The position numbers were made by a program, and so were the translations under genes. 64,000 nt of DNA from Sphingobacterium sp. R2 (GTDB lineage: Bacteria; Bacteroidota; Bacteroidia; Sphingobacteriales; Sphingobacteriaceae). How positions within the stretch are numbered: position 1 is the first letter of the stretch; every line of letters starts with the position of its first letter. The stretch is taken from positions 1,612,001-1,676,000 of the forward strand of contig NZ_CP142884.1 in assembly GCF_040760075.1 (NCBI RefSeq), read 5' to 3'. Positions 26,675-39,523 of the stretch are shown here, piece after piece. The notes under the pieces are model-generated. The model searched no databases and was not told the DNA's origin. It was given only the letters and a program-made list of their open reading frames with translations.

Positions 26675-26682
26675 TATCTTTG
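26675..26682 (+). promoter_or_regulatory. -7 promoter element of the small lipoprotein gene
   Basis: TATCTTTG matches TAnnTTTG exactly, 47 bp before the ATG at 26730. It implies the lipoprotein is transcribed separately from the HSP90 set. Confidence 0.5.
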
Positions 26683-26729
26683 TGTAAATGAGACTCAAAT
26701 ACTAAAACTTAAACTAAAAATAAATCAAT

Positions 26730-27203
26730 ATGATTAAACAGATGATTACTGGCGTATTGACCGTGGCGGCTCTGACTATGTCGAGTTGTGGGTCAGGAGA
26801 AAAAGATCCTGTAGCATACAATAATTCGATCATTACCGTGATCAACGGAAGTGAAAAACATGTGACGGACATGAATGCAGCAATGAATAGCTCCGATTAC
26901 ACCAAAGCTGAACACGTGCGCACAGCATGGGAGAAGTCTTTAAATGATGATATCAAGAAAGTAGAAGACCTTGGTGATTTTAAAGGTGATGCAACATTCC
27001 AAAAAGCAGTGCTCAATGGGTTAAACGGCTACAAGAAGATCGTAACGGAAGATTATCCTAAATTGATTGAGCTTCGCAAGAATAAAACATCCGATGCAGC
27101 GACAGAATCAACCTTACTTGATAATATCAATAAAGCATTTGAAAATATGGGTAATGGAGTCAATAAAGCTTCAGCGGAATTTGAAAGTAAATATACCAGT
27201 TAA
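26730..27203 (+). CDS. Small helical lipoprotein of unknown function
   Basis: A 157-residue protein with lipoprotein signal MIKQMITGVLTVAALTMSSC (Cys20) and a polar, helical mature part. 'YNNSIITVINGSEKHVTDMN' and 'DNINKAFENMGNGVNKASAEF' look like a four-helix bundle of the kind found in several Bacteroidota and spirochaete lipoproteins. No catalytic motif is visible. It has its own TATCTTTG promoter element and a strong terminator 23 bp after the stop, so it is probably monocistronic. Confidence 0.7.
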   Translation: MIKQMITGVLTVAALTMSSCGSGEKDPVAYNNSIITVINGSEKHVTDMNAAMNSSDYTKAEHVRTAWEKSLNDDIKKVEDLGDFKGDATFQKAVLNGLNGYKKIVTEDYPKLIELRKNKTSDAATESTLLDNINKAFENMGNGVNKASAEFESKYTS

Positions 27204-27226
27204 AAGCATTCAATTAACAAAAACAA

Positions 27227-27256
27227 AAGCCACATCACAGAGAAATGATGTGGCTT
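27227..27256 (+). terminator. Intrinsic terminator of the small lipoprotein gene
   Basis: AAGCCACATCA (27227-27237) pairs perfectly with TGATGTGGCTT (27246-27256) around an 8-nt loop, followed by CATTTTTT. Confidence 0.85.
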
Positions 27257-27495
27257 CATTTTTTGCCGTGCAGCTATTGTTGCTTGATAAACACGGGATC
27301 CTAAAATCTTTGCGGAGTATTGTAGGACAGCACCTGACAAAACAAAATGCTAACAAATGTTAAAACTCCTTAGGCTGAACTTGAATTTCATATTTTTATG
27401 TAGTTTTACGTGAAGCTTAGCGGAGAGTAACAAGTATAAGTGAATACAACCAAAGAGTTTATGCGATCAAGAACTATTGACAAAAACAGATTTTA

Positions 27496-28230
27496 ATGAA
27501 AGCCATATCAATTTTAACTGCTGTGATTTTGTCTACCTGCACCAGTATATTCATGACAGCTCATGCACAGGAAGTCGCAAAGAAATTAGATTACGTAGTG
27601 CTTATTACAGCAGATACCCTTTATGGAAAAATCTCCTCCATCAAGGATCACAAACTCAAATTTGAAAATCAACAGAAAGAGAAACTAACTTTTACCCCAG
27701 ATCAGGTATTTCGTGCTTACTGGGAATCAAAAAGAAAAGTCTATGCACCCTCTTATGTCGAAAATGGTTTGGAACCTGTTCAGGGAACTTCTCCACAAGT
27801 ATTTCAAATAGGTCGATATTATACAGAGGAGCCAACTTTTGCTGAAGTGTTGGTTGATGGAGAAATAATGGTTTATTATGTGTCTAATTTGAATCTCGGT
27901 GGTGGCGGCGGAATGATGTTTGGTACAGGCGGTGGAGGTACAATGTTATCCATTGGAGTCAGTAAGTCTAAATATGCCTATGCATTAAAAAAGTCAACCG
28001 GTGAGGTGATTGAAATAAATAGCAATACGAATGGACTTTTTAGCAACAGCAAAAAGAAGCGGGCAATTGCTCTGGGACGTTTGATCAATGACGAACCGGA
28101 GCTATTTGCTGAGTTTGAAAATGAGAAGAAGTATGATTATGATCTTTTTATAAAGTACGTTATGCGCTACAATGAGCTTCAACTTTCAAAAACCTCTTCC
28201 GAGGAGAGAAAGAAACTTATTATTTATTGA
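27496..28230 (+). CDS. Secreted protein of unknown function with glycine-rich turn
   Basis: A 244-residue protein with a signal peptide (about 1-24, ending AHAQ). 'YVVLITADTLYGKISSIKDH' followed by 'LKFENQQKEKLTFTPDQVFR' is a beta-rich pattern seen in many uncharacterised Bacteroidota periplasmic proteins. A glycine-rich stretch (LGGGGGMMFGTGGGG, about 134-149) interrupts it, and the C-terminal third is helical and charged. No enzyme motif was found. It is 40 bp upstream of the signal peptidase gene on the same strand and may be co-transcribed. Confidence 0.6.
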   Translation: MKAISILTAVILSTCTSIFMTAHAQEVAKKLDYVVLITADTLYGKISSIKDHKLKFENQQKEKLTFTPDQVFRAYWESKRKVYAPSYVENGLEPVQGTSPQVFQIGRYYTEEPTFAEVLVDGEIMVYYVSNLNLGGGGGMMFGTGGGGTMLSIGVSKSKYAYALKKSTGEVIEINSNTNGLFSNSKKKRAIALGRLINDEPELFAEFENEKKYDYDLFIKYVMRYNELQLSKTSSEERKKLIIY

Positions 28231-28270
28231 TATTTTTTTTTAATTACTGATTCTGCAATTAAACGAATTT

Positions 28271-29848
28271 ATGATACTTACAATCTTTATTGTACTGACT
28301 ATAGTTGCCGCTTACGGCTTTTGGTTGCTATTTGAAAAAGCAGGCCGTAAAGGCTGGGAGGGAGTTGTGCCCGTCTATAGTCAGTGGATCCAATCACGTA
28401 TCCTGGGCAAGAAGACCTGGCAGCTGATCCTTTTGCTGGTTCCGATCGTCAATATTTTTGTCTTCTATAATCTCTACCTCGATTTTATTCATTGTTTTGG
28501 TAAAAGAAGATTCTGGGAAAACTGCGCCGCAGTGCTGGTCCCTTTTATCGTTCTACCTCTTTGGGGCAAGGATAAAAATGTGCAATTTCTAAATGGGCTA
28601 TACACCAAAAATCTGAAAACAGTGCATGCTGAAGGTCGCGGGGCAACAAAGGAAGCTGAGTTGGAAATTGCGCATGAATCGTATATAGACTATAATAAGA
28701 AATATCCCTATAAAAAATCAATGGTGCGTGAATGGGCCGATGCCATTGTTTTTGCCACTGTTGCTGCCACGCTGATTCGTGGTTTTTTATTGGAGGCATT
28801 TATGATTCCTTCAGGTTCTATGCAGCAGTCGCTCCTGATTGGAGATTATCTCTTTGTCAGCAAATTGAATTATGGACCCCGTATTCCAAATACACCCATA
28901 GCTTTCCCTTTTGCACATCATACCATGCCACTTATAGGAGGAAAAGCATTCTCTGAACTTATTAAAATTCCTTACAAGCGATTGCCTGGATTTCAAGAAA
29001 TAAAAAGGAATGATGTGATCGTATTTAATGCCCCTGCCGGCGATACAGTCGCTGTGGAAAATCAAGATATACCCTATTACGATTTGGTACGTAGTATGGG
29101 GCGTGAGGCAGTATATCAACAATTTACGATTCAAACTCGTCCCGTTGACAAAAGAGAACATTTAATTAAGCGATGTGTGGGAATGCCCGGAGACAAAATC
29201 AGTATGAAAGAAGGTGTCTTGTTTGTGAATGACAAGCCAGGCTTTGTAGCGCCAGAAAGTCAAATGGATTATACGGTTATCACTGATGAGACAGGTCTCG
29301 ACGAACAGCGCTTGAAAGATATGGGAATAGAAGTTTCTGCCATTCAGCCCGGTGTGTATCTCATCTTTTTAACAAATGACCAAGCGGCTATGGTAAAATC
29401 TTGGTCGAATGTCAAATCCATGCAAATGAACTTACGCAAACCTGGAAAAGTCGAAGCAAATACCTTTCCGAACGACCCTCAGTATAAGTGGAATTACGAT
29501 AATTTTGGCCCGTTTGTAATTCCAAAAAAGGGAATGGCGATTTCCTTGAATGCTCAGACGTTGCCGCTCTATGAGCGAGCCATACGAGTGTATGAAAATA
29601 ATCGGCTTGAAAAGAAAACGGATGGGCTTTATATCAATGGAAATCGAACAGATTCCTACACCTTTAAAATGGATTATTATTGGATGATGGGAGATAATAG
29701 GCACAATTCGCTCGATGCTAGAGACTGGGGATTTGTTCCTGAAGACCATATTGTCGGAAAAGCACTATTTACCTGGATGAGCTGGAATGCAGATGGTAAT
29801 GGGCTTTCAAAAATACGATGGAATAGAATTTTTAAAGGTATTCATTAA
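28271..29848 (+). CDS. lepB: Signal peptidase I, large Bacteroidota type
   Basis: The leader peptidase cuts signal peptides on the outer face of the inner membrane. The 525 residues are much longer than proteobacterial LepB. An N-terminal membrane domain (about 1-105, DUF5684-like, 'WEGVVPVYSQWIQSRILGKK') precedes the S26 domain. The catalytic dyad is Ser183 in IPSGSMQQSL and Lys300 in LIKRCVGMPGD. The late signature GDNRHNSLDARDWGFVP is intact. A large insertion between box regions is typical of this phylum. A strong terminator lies 20 bp after the stop. Confidence 0.92.
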   Translation: MILTIFIVLTIVAAYGFWLLFEKAGRKGWEGVVPVYSQWIQSRILGKKTWQLILLLVPIVNIFVFYNLYLDFIHCFGKRRFWENCAAVLVPFIVLPLWGKDKNVQFLNGLYTKNLKTVHAEGRGATKEAELEIAHESYIDYNKKYPYKKSMVREWADAIVFATVAATLIRGFLLEAFMIPSGSMQQSLLIGDYLFVSKLNYGPRIPNTPIAFPFAHHTMPLIGGKAFSELIKIPYKRLPGFQEIKRNDVIVFNAPAGDTVAVENQDIPYYDLVRSMGREAVYQQFTIQTRPVDKREHLIKRCVGMPGDKISMKEGVLFVNDKPGFVAPESQMDYTVITDETGLDEQRLKDMGIEVSAIQPGVYLIFLTNDQAAMVKSWSNVKSMQMNLRKPGKVEANTFPNDPQYKWNYDNFGPFVIPKKGMAISLNAQTLPLYERAIRVYENNRLEKKTDGLYINGNRTDSYTFKMDYYWMMGDNRHNSLDARDWGFVPEDHIVGKALFTWMSWNADGNGLSKIRWNRIFKGIH

Positions 29849-29867
29849 AAAAGAAAGGATACTAACA

Positions 29868-29905
29868 ATAAAAGGGGAAATGATTAGAATCATTTCCCCT
29901 TTTAT
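29868..29905. terminator. Intrinsic terminator after lepB
   Basis: 29868-29884 pairs with 29889-29905 (17 bp perfect, 4-nt loop) with a GGGG/CCCC core and A/T tracts on both sides. Confidence 0.85.
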
Positions 29906-30017
29906 TTTTGATTGTGTCTGTAAAGCAGCGAAAAACTAATCTCTTGCTGAAGGTATTGATGCATTCAGCCACTTTCTACTACTATTAAGACCCTCAATAT
30001 CTCTTTTTATAGGCAAC

Positions 30018-30284
30018 TGATGGTCGACTGAGCAGAGGCAGGCTCCATTGTTCGAGTCAAGGTTAAAGCCAGCAGTCTAAAGGCCAATAACCGGGACGAG
30101 AATTGCTTCGACCATCAATTTTCCTTTAGCCATTGACGAATGTTTTGTGCAATCGTTTGTTTCGATTACGCAATCGATATGTTCCGCTTGATGAAAAAGC
30201 CTGCTGAGGTAAGATAAATTGGATAAGAAAGATGTGCGATCTTGAATTTCCCAAAAGAGTGAGTAACTTTTAGGGAATTTTTTT
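30018..30284 (+). ncRNA. Candidate structured RNA ending at an intrinsic terminator
   Basis: In a gene-free stretch, TGATGGTCGA (30018-30027) pairs perfectly with TCGACCATCA (30108-30117). Inside it, GGTTA..GCC and GGC..TAACC (30061-30099) can form a second stem. At 30245-30284 there is a terminator hairpin (AATTTCCCAAAAG with CTTTTAGGGAATT, one bulge) followed by seven Ts, with no ORF in front to need it. This suggests an independent short transcript. I could not match it to 6S RNA, RNase P or tmRNA, and no promoter was found. The ends are guesses. Confidence 0.3.
30245..30284 (+). terminator. Orphan intrinsic terminator
   Basis: A 13-bp stem (one bulged A on the right) closes a 9-nt loop and is followed by a T-rich run. 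The nearest upstream plus-strand gene, lepB, already has its own terminator at 29868-29905. Confidence 0.6.
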
Positions 30285-30492
30285 GTTTCAAGCAGCTCGG
30301 CTCGTTTTCGACCTGGATTAGCCCTTGCATCGATTGTAAATATTTGTATAATAGACTGTAATATTACCTGGAAGGTAACGGTAGCTATCTTGAGCGCATC
30401 CCGATTGTATGCCTGAATCGGATTCGGTGTGGAGCTAATACGTAGATAATACAGTTATCACCTTCTTTTCCCTTAGTTTGGTTTTTGTTTAC

Positions 30493-30595
30493 CTATAGCT
30501 TAGCCTTAAGTTAGGTTTAGTTTAGCCATAACCTATACTAAACCTAAACTAACCCTAACTAAAACCTAACTAAACCCTAAACTAACCTATAACAT
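30493..30595. repeat. CTAA-rich, telomere-like repeat array with an inverted copy
   Basis: From 30538 to 30590 irregular 10-12-bp units of the type CCTAAACTAA and CCTAACTAAA are repeated about four to five times. The reverse orientation (TTAGGTTTAGTTTAG) stands just before, at 30511-30525, so the array can fold back; TTAGGTTTAG at 30511-30520 pairs with 30538-30547. It lies about 220 bp before the first rRNA promoter. Base composition is sharply strand-biased (A and C on one strand). Function unknown. Confidence 0.7.
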
Positions 30596-30809
30596 GATAG
30601 CGTCTTCGATGCCTTCGATCGGCCGTCCTATACTACGCATTCGGCAGGCCGGTTAGTCCGGCGGTGCCGGCCGCCCCGTTTTCCCACCCGGAGCTCCTTT
30701 TATCTGCGATCTGCCCCTTAAATTCCGCTCCGGGAGACTGCTTCCCAAAAATAATCTCCCATCCTTCCAGTGAGTTATGTCCAAAATGAAATAAATAAGA
30801 ACAAAAGGC

Positions 30810-30841
30810 TTGGAAGTTTGTTTGTAAACTTCCTATCTTTG
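30810..30841 (+). promoter_or_regulatory. rRNA operon promoter P1
   Basis: TTG at 30810-30812 and TATCTTTG at 30834-30841 form a Bacteroidota -33/-7 pair with 21-bp spacing, about 435 bp before the 16S gene. Confidence 0.6.
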
Positions 30842-30995
30842 CACCACTCCGCAAGGGAGGAACGGTTGCTTCGAGAGAAGAAACCCTGAAAAAAAGAAGG
30901 GTTTAATAGAAGTCTGGCAGGATCTAAAATCCCGCCCGGTTTATTTTAAACGCGGAAATCGAAAAAAGCGAAAAGAAAAAAACTTCAAAAAGTTT

Positions 30996-31025
30996 TTGGA
31001 AGTTCAAAAAAGATTTCTACCTTTG
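30996..31025 (+). promoter_or_regulatory. rRNA operon promoter P2
   Basis: TTG at 30996-30998 and TACCTTTG at 31018-31025 are 19 bp apart, about 250 bp before the 16S gene. Both P1 and P2 have a TTGGAAGTT-like stretch at the -33 region, suggesting duplicated promoters. Confidence 0.6.
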
Positions 31026-31116
31026 CAGTCCCAACGGAAACGGAGGGAAAAACAAAAAAGATAAAGACGGCCTGGTGCCATCGGAATATAGCGGATACGG
31101 AAGTTGAAGCGACAAA

Positions 31117-31129
31117 GTTCTTTAAGAAA
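31117..31129 (+). promoter_or_regulatory. BoxA-like antitermination site before 16S
   Basis: GTTCTTTAAGAAA resembles the rRNA boxA sequence (TGCTCTTTAACA in E. coli) and sits in the leader between P2 and 16S. A similar copy precedes 23S. Confidence 0.5.
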
Positions 31130-31276
31130 ACACAATCATGTAAGCGTGACGAGTAGACAAACGAAAGTCGAAAGTCATGAACAAATTCAAGTAATTCGTT
31201 CAATTCGATCCAAGATCAGAGATATAAAAAAGAATTCTGATTATTTATAAATAGTTGGAATCAAAAACTTCATTTT

Positions 31277-32806
<1,530 letters not shown>

Positions 32807-32929
32807 CTAGAGTATCGCGGATCGGTACTCGTCACGTTACATATGATTGCAAAAGAAGAAAAACATCAGAAGAAAGTGCCCGCCCCTAAGGGAGCAGGAC
32901 CGAGAGAGATAGATGAACAGGAAATAGCT

Positions 32930-33003
32930 AGTCCCGTAGCTCAGTTGGTTAGAGCACTACACTGATAATGTAGGGGTCAGCAGTTCAAATCTGCTCGGGA
33001 CTA
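32930..33003 (+). tRNA. tRNA-Ile (GAT)
   Basis: A 74-nt cloverleaf. Acceptor AGTCCCG pairs with CGGGACT, the D-arm has AGCTCAGTTGGTTAGAGC, the anticodon loop CTGATAA gives GAT, and the T-arm loop is TTCAAAT. CCA is not encoded. It lies in the 16S-23S spacer. Confidence 0.96.
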
Positions 33004-33014
33004 CGAAAACGTTT

Positions 33015-33088
33015 GGGGAATTAGCTCAGCTGGCTAGAGCACCTGCCTTGCACGCAGGGGGTCAACGGTTCGAATCCGTTATTCTCCA
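33015..33088 (+). tRNA. tRNA-Ala (TGC)
   Basis: A 74-nt cloverleaf. Acceptor GGGGAAT pairs with ATTCTCC (one G.T), anticodon TGC lies in CTTGCAC, and the T-loop is TTCGAAT. CCA is not encoded. It is 11 bp after tRNA-Ile in the rRNA spacer. Confidence 0.96.
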
Positions 33089-33138
33089 CATCTCCGGGGA
33101 AGTATATAGCGATATACTTCATATATACCGGAAAAAGA

Positions 33139-33151
33139 GTTCTTTGACATA
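33139..33151 (+). promoter_or_regulatory. BoxA-like antitermination site before 23S
   Basis: GTTCTTTGACATA matches the 16S leader copy at its first seven bases and sits about 165 bp before 23S, the usual place for the second boxA. Confidence 0.45.
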
Positions 33152-33316
33152 TTGAAAGAGAAAAAAAATTACAAGAGAAGACAACAGTATAGAGACAATA
33201 CGTGTATGTGTTTGATGTAGAGAGGAGACCCTCGGTCAAGGCCGAACGAATCTTTACGTAGCATACGTGTATATATATCAAAAGCAGCCGCATAGTAGCA
33301 AAAGGCTATGCCGGTG

Positions 33317-36199
<2,883 letters not shown>

Positions 36200-36327
36200 C
36201 AGACAGACACTGTTGTCTTCCTCTTTAATTTTTGAAACGTACAGAAACGTGACTCTTTCAGTATATATGTCAATTGGCATGGATATGCTCATAACTGATC
36301 ATACCATAGCAGCCAATAAAGATTTTT

Positions 36328-36434
36328 AGGTGCCTATATCGGCGGTGTCTACCTCTTCCCATTCCGAACAGAGCAGTCAAGCCCGCCAGAGCCGATGGTA
36401 TTGCCGTAACAGGTGGGAGAGTAGGTCGGTGCCT
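36328..36434 (+). rRNA. 5S ribosomal RNA
   Basis: A 107-nt gene. The ends AGGTGCC and GGTGCCT pair through two G.U wobbles. The conserved CCCATTCCGAACAGAG and GAGCCGATGGTA stretches and the GGTGGGAGAGTAGG 3' part are present. Confidence 0.92.
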
Positions 36435-36445
36435 TTTTTTACACG

Positions 36446-36476
36446 GAAGCCCTTGCTGGAAACAGTCAAGGGCTTC
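36446..36476 (+). terminator. rRNA operon terminator
   Basis: GAAGCCCTTG (36446-36455) pairs with CAAGGGCTTC (36467-36476). The inner CTG-GAAA-CAG extends the stem past a bulged T. It follows a T-run directly after 5S. Confidence 0.8.
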
Positions 36477-36484
36477 TTTCGTTT

Positions 36485-37109
36485 GGATAGGGCCTGGCCA
36501 TCGGTGAGGCTGGTCCAGCGGAGGCTATCCATCTGCCATGTAATTTTTCCCATCCTTACCTGTTTTGGGTCCAGTGACGATCCACTTTCTATGTGCTATC
36601 ATTCGTATTTCCAGTAGTTGCTACACGAATCTTCTATAACTTTATCCGGTTAAAAGATGTAAATAGTTTATTCGTTCTGGAATATAGTTTCACGATCGCC
36701 ATAACGGTATAGCAGCATTTTTCATCGACAGGACTCGCTCTTCTGTAAGGTATATCAGCATAGTATCCATCTAGACAATCTAGCTTCATCGGATAACATG
36801 GCTATAATCGTAATTTGGGAATACAGATTTAATGGCGAAATAATTCGTCATGGCCATATTGCTTTTCTCTAATTGCTGTCACCATAAACTATTGTCCATA
36901 TACAGAGCCGTTTCATCATCACTTTTCTGCTATTGTTTACTTTGGAGTCAGGCTAGTGGCCACTGTACTACAGATTGTTATCAATGATTGTAGCTTGGTC
37001 GGGAAGGGACAGGAAGATACTGGAATGGAAAGCTTTTTCGGCTGAAGGCAGCGCTGGCTGATTCTATGCCGTTGAAGATATAAGTATTAACGTGGGAAGA
37101 TTATTTAAT
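36485..37109. other. Intergenic stretch after the rRNA operon
   Basis: About 620 bp without a convincing gene. An imperfect hairpin can form at its start (GGATAG near 36486 with CTATCC near 36525). The remainder is mixed AT-rich sequence; I see no repeats, RNA genes or promoter elements that I would support. Confidence 0.5.
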
Positions 37110-39236
37110 TTATGAAATGCGCGCAATGATTTCGGCAAGAATAGCTTTGTTTAACGGTTTGGTCATAATGCCATCAAATTCATGTTGCTGGCCTTCTGGA
37201 GCCTGCATGGTTACCTGTGATTCGTCTGACGTTAATGCAATAACTTTACTATTCCATCCTCGCATATGATTGGTGTCTTTGACGGTATTTAGAATGTCCC
37301 AGCCCGTAGGACCTTGCATTTTGAGATCGGTTATAATAATATCCGTTTTACTTTCTTTCAGATAAGTTATTGCAGCAGTTGAATCTTGATAGATCTTTAC
37401 ATTTTCGAAATGTTGCAATGCTTGTTTTAGAAATAGATTATTAATTGCATTATCATCAATAACGACAAAACTTAAATCTTTTGATAATTTGCTCAAATTT
37501 GTGATTGGTTTTCTGTTTTTCTTTTCTTCGGTAAATGGGACGACTAATGTAAATGTTGATCCTTTACCTTGTTGACTGTTAACACTTAACGTTCCGTTTA
37601 GCTGTGCAGCCATGAGTTTAGAAATATGCAATCCCAATCCAAAACTACTTTTGGATTTTTGATCAGTCATATAATACTGTTCAAAAATATGCTCTTGATC
37701 TTTCGCAGAAATACCCTTTCCTGTATCGTTAACTACAATATGTAATTTTGATCCCTGATTTTTGGTGATATAGGCTTTCACTTCTATCGTCCCCTTATCC
37801 GTATATTTAATGGCGTTACTGAGGAGGTTGGAAACAATCTGTCGTACGCGATATGTTCCGCTTTTGATTAAGATGTCGCGATCGATATCAATGGAGCTAA
37901 TAAGTTTTAATGCTTTTTTATCTGCCTGAGATTGGAGCATTTTAATCACATTGAGGAGTAGTTGAGATGGTGAAAAATATTCAGCCTTTATTTCTAATGT
38001 ACCAGACTCTAACTTACCGAGATTTAGAATATCTTCAACAGTATCATTGATCACATGAATATCTTGTGTGATGGCATCTAATAACATAGGGTTGATCCGG
38101 TTGCTTTCGGCGTTATTTTTTAGTAAGTCAATAATGCTTACTAAAGAATTGACTGGTGTGCGTACATCATGACTTACATTGGCTAATATACTCGTCTTCT
38201 CCTTTGCTGTTTTCAAAGCGTAGTCCCTGGCAGCGGTCAGTTTCCGTTCATACACCAGTGTATTGTAGTGGTATGATAAGAGGAGCGTTACCATAATTAT
38301 CATGAGAATAATAGAAGCTATAACCTGCTTTCCAAAAATAGAGGAGTTTTCACGATAAAGCTTGAAATCTTGAATTTCAGCGGCGCGTAATATTCCATCT
38401 TCATGAGTTTTAATTCGTAGCAATGCAGTACTAATCGTGTTGAATAAGTTATAATTAGCTTGTAAAAGCTGCCTTTCTTTTTGCTGAAGCTCCATAAATG
38501 AACGGCGAATTTTGCTGAAATCTTGGAGATGGAAAATTTCATTTTGCGCTATCAAATTTTGGATTTGGTTATGTATAGCTTTGATTTGGTTAACATTGAA
38601 ATTTTGCGCTAGCTTAGCTGCGACCAAGGTGTCATTTTTTGCTTTGAAAATACGGGTAAATAGCTTCTCTTTTTTTCGAACTATCGTATCTTTCATGGTG
38701 ACATTAAGAGCTGTATCTCGTAATATCTCGTTGACAACTGAATCAGCAAATATTCTATTATTTCCTGGACGGATGTTTTTATTTGTTTTGGTTAAGAGCG
38801 AAAGAGAGTCTTTCGCGAGAAAAATCATGTTGTCAACAGATTTTTTAATTCGTGCGAACTCATCCGAGAGGGAAATATTTCGTTCCAAGAATGTATTTGT
38901 AGCGCAAGTAAGTCCTTTTTGCGACGATAATTCCGATAGTGAATCAATATAAAACCGGAGCGTATCCAAACTATTGCTGTAGTTCTTTAAATTTTTGGCA
39001 CTAAAATCCACGGTGTAGGAACGAAACGCATTTCCGGAGTCGTTATATGATGAGAAGAGTTCATAAAAAAGATTTGTCAATTCATTCTTAGCGCTGTATG
39101 CTTTATTTAGACGGGATTCGGTTTTTTGGTATTCAATATATTGATAGGTAAATATCGAACCGATAAACATCAAGGAAAGAATGAGGAAGGCAATTAAAAC
39201 TGTCCTGATAATAAATAATTTTCTACTTTTTTTCAC
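37110..39236 (-). CDS. Hybrid sensor histidine kinase with C-terminal receiver domain
   Basis: A 708-residue inner-membrane sensor. TM1 is at about 10-32 and TM2 at about 308-326, flanking a ~275-residue, mostly helical periplasmic sensor. HisKA carries His356 in ILANVSHDVRTP. The ATPase has SNAIKYT, DTGKGIS and SFGLGLHISKL. The receiver domain begins at LSFVVIDDNA, with phospho-acceptor Asp637 in IIITDLKMQ and the conserved Lys in MTKPLNK. No HPt or response regulator lies nearby, so the phosphorelay partner is elsewhere. A TAAATTTG promoter element is about 60 bp upstream. Confidence 0.9.
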   Translation of the reverse strand: MKKSRKLFIIRTVLIAFLILSLMFIGSIFTYQYIEYQKTESRLNKAYSAKNELTNLFYELFSSYNDSGNAFRSYTVDFSAKNLKNYSNSLDTLRFYIDSLSELSSQKGLTCATNTFLERNISLSDEFARIKKSVDNMIFLAKDSLSLLTKTNKNIRPGNNRIFADSVVNEILRDTALNVTMKDTIVRKKEKLFTRIFKAKNDTLVAAKLAQNFNVNQIKAIHNQIQNLIAQNEIFHLQDFSKIRRSFMELQQKERQLLQANYNLFNTISTALLRIKTHEDGILRAAEIQDFKLYRENSSIFGKQVIASIILMIIMVTLLLSYHYNTLVYERKLTAARDYALKTAKEKTSILANVSHDVRTPVNSLVSIIDLLKNNAESNRINPMLLDAITQDIHVINDTVEDILNLGKLESGTLEIKAEYFSPSQLLLNVIKMLQSQADKKALKLISSIDIDRDILIKSGTYRVRQIVSNLLSNAIKYTDKGTIEVKAYITKNQGSKLHIVVNDTGKGISAKDQEHIFEQYYMTDQKSKSSFGLGLHISKLMAAQLNGTLSVNSQQGKGSTFTLVVPFTEEKKNRKPITNLSKLSKDLSFVVIDDNAINNLFLKQALQHFENVKIYQDSTAAITYLKESKTDIIITDLKMQGPTGWDILNTVKDTNHMRGWNSKVIALTSDESQVTMQAPEGQQHEFDGIMTKPLNKAILAEIIARIS

Positions 39237-39295
39237 GTTATTGTTCTTTCATTCTACTAAATTAACTATATCCTGTCTTGTTTTAGTTTAGAATT

Positions 39296-39303
39296 CAAAT
39301 TTA
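39296..39303 (-). promoter_or_regulatory. -7 promoter element of the hybrid kinase gene
   Basis: On the minus strand this is TAAATTTG, matching TAnnTTTG, 59 bp before the ATG. No well-spaced -33 element was identified. Confidence 0.35.
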
Positions 39304-39472
39304 GCACTAAAAAACTAAAACCAGTTGCAAGCTTGTAGACAGGGAGCTACTTTTTGGAAAACTTATGTCATCTTTTGACTGAGCGCTAGTGTGGAGAAAT
39401 CATTTAGATCATTTGCGAAGGAATAGATGAAATTGTACTGTATGGATGTATACCAAGAATTTTATAAAGAAA

Positions 39473-39497
39473 GGGCTATCCAAATTTTGGATAGCCC
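39473..39497 (-). terminator. Intrinsic terminator of the small membrane protein gene
   Basis: GGGCTATCC and GGATAGCCC pair across an AT loop. On the minus strand it is followed by TTTCTTTAT. It lies 27 bp after the small membrane protein stop codon. Confidence 0.7.
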
Positions 39498-39523
39498 ATC
39501 TTTGTAGGTGATAGTATAGTATT

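Noticed and set aside
30040..30065. T-arm-like TTG-TTCGAGT-CAA, possible tRNA or tmRNA remnant
   Set aside because: No matching acceptor stem, D-arm or anticodon arm at the right distances.
30633..30854. Minus-strand open frame of 73 codons in the rRNA leader
   Set aside because: It covers the GC-rich patch and overlaps promoter P1. It has no recognisable domain, and its composition reflects the local sequence and not a protein.
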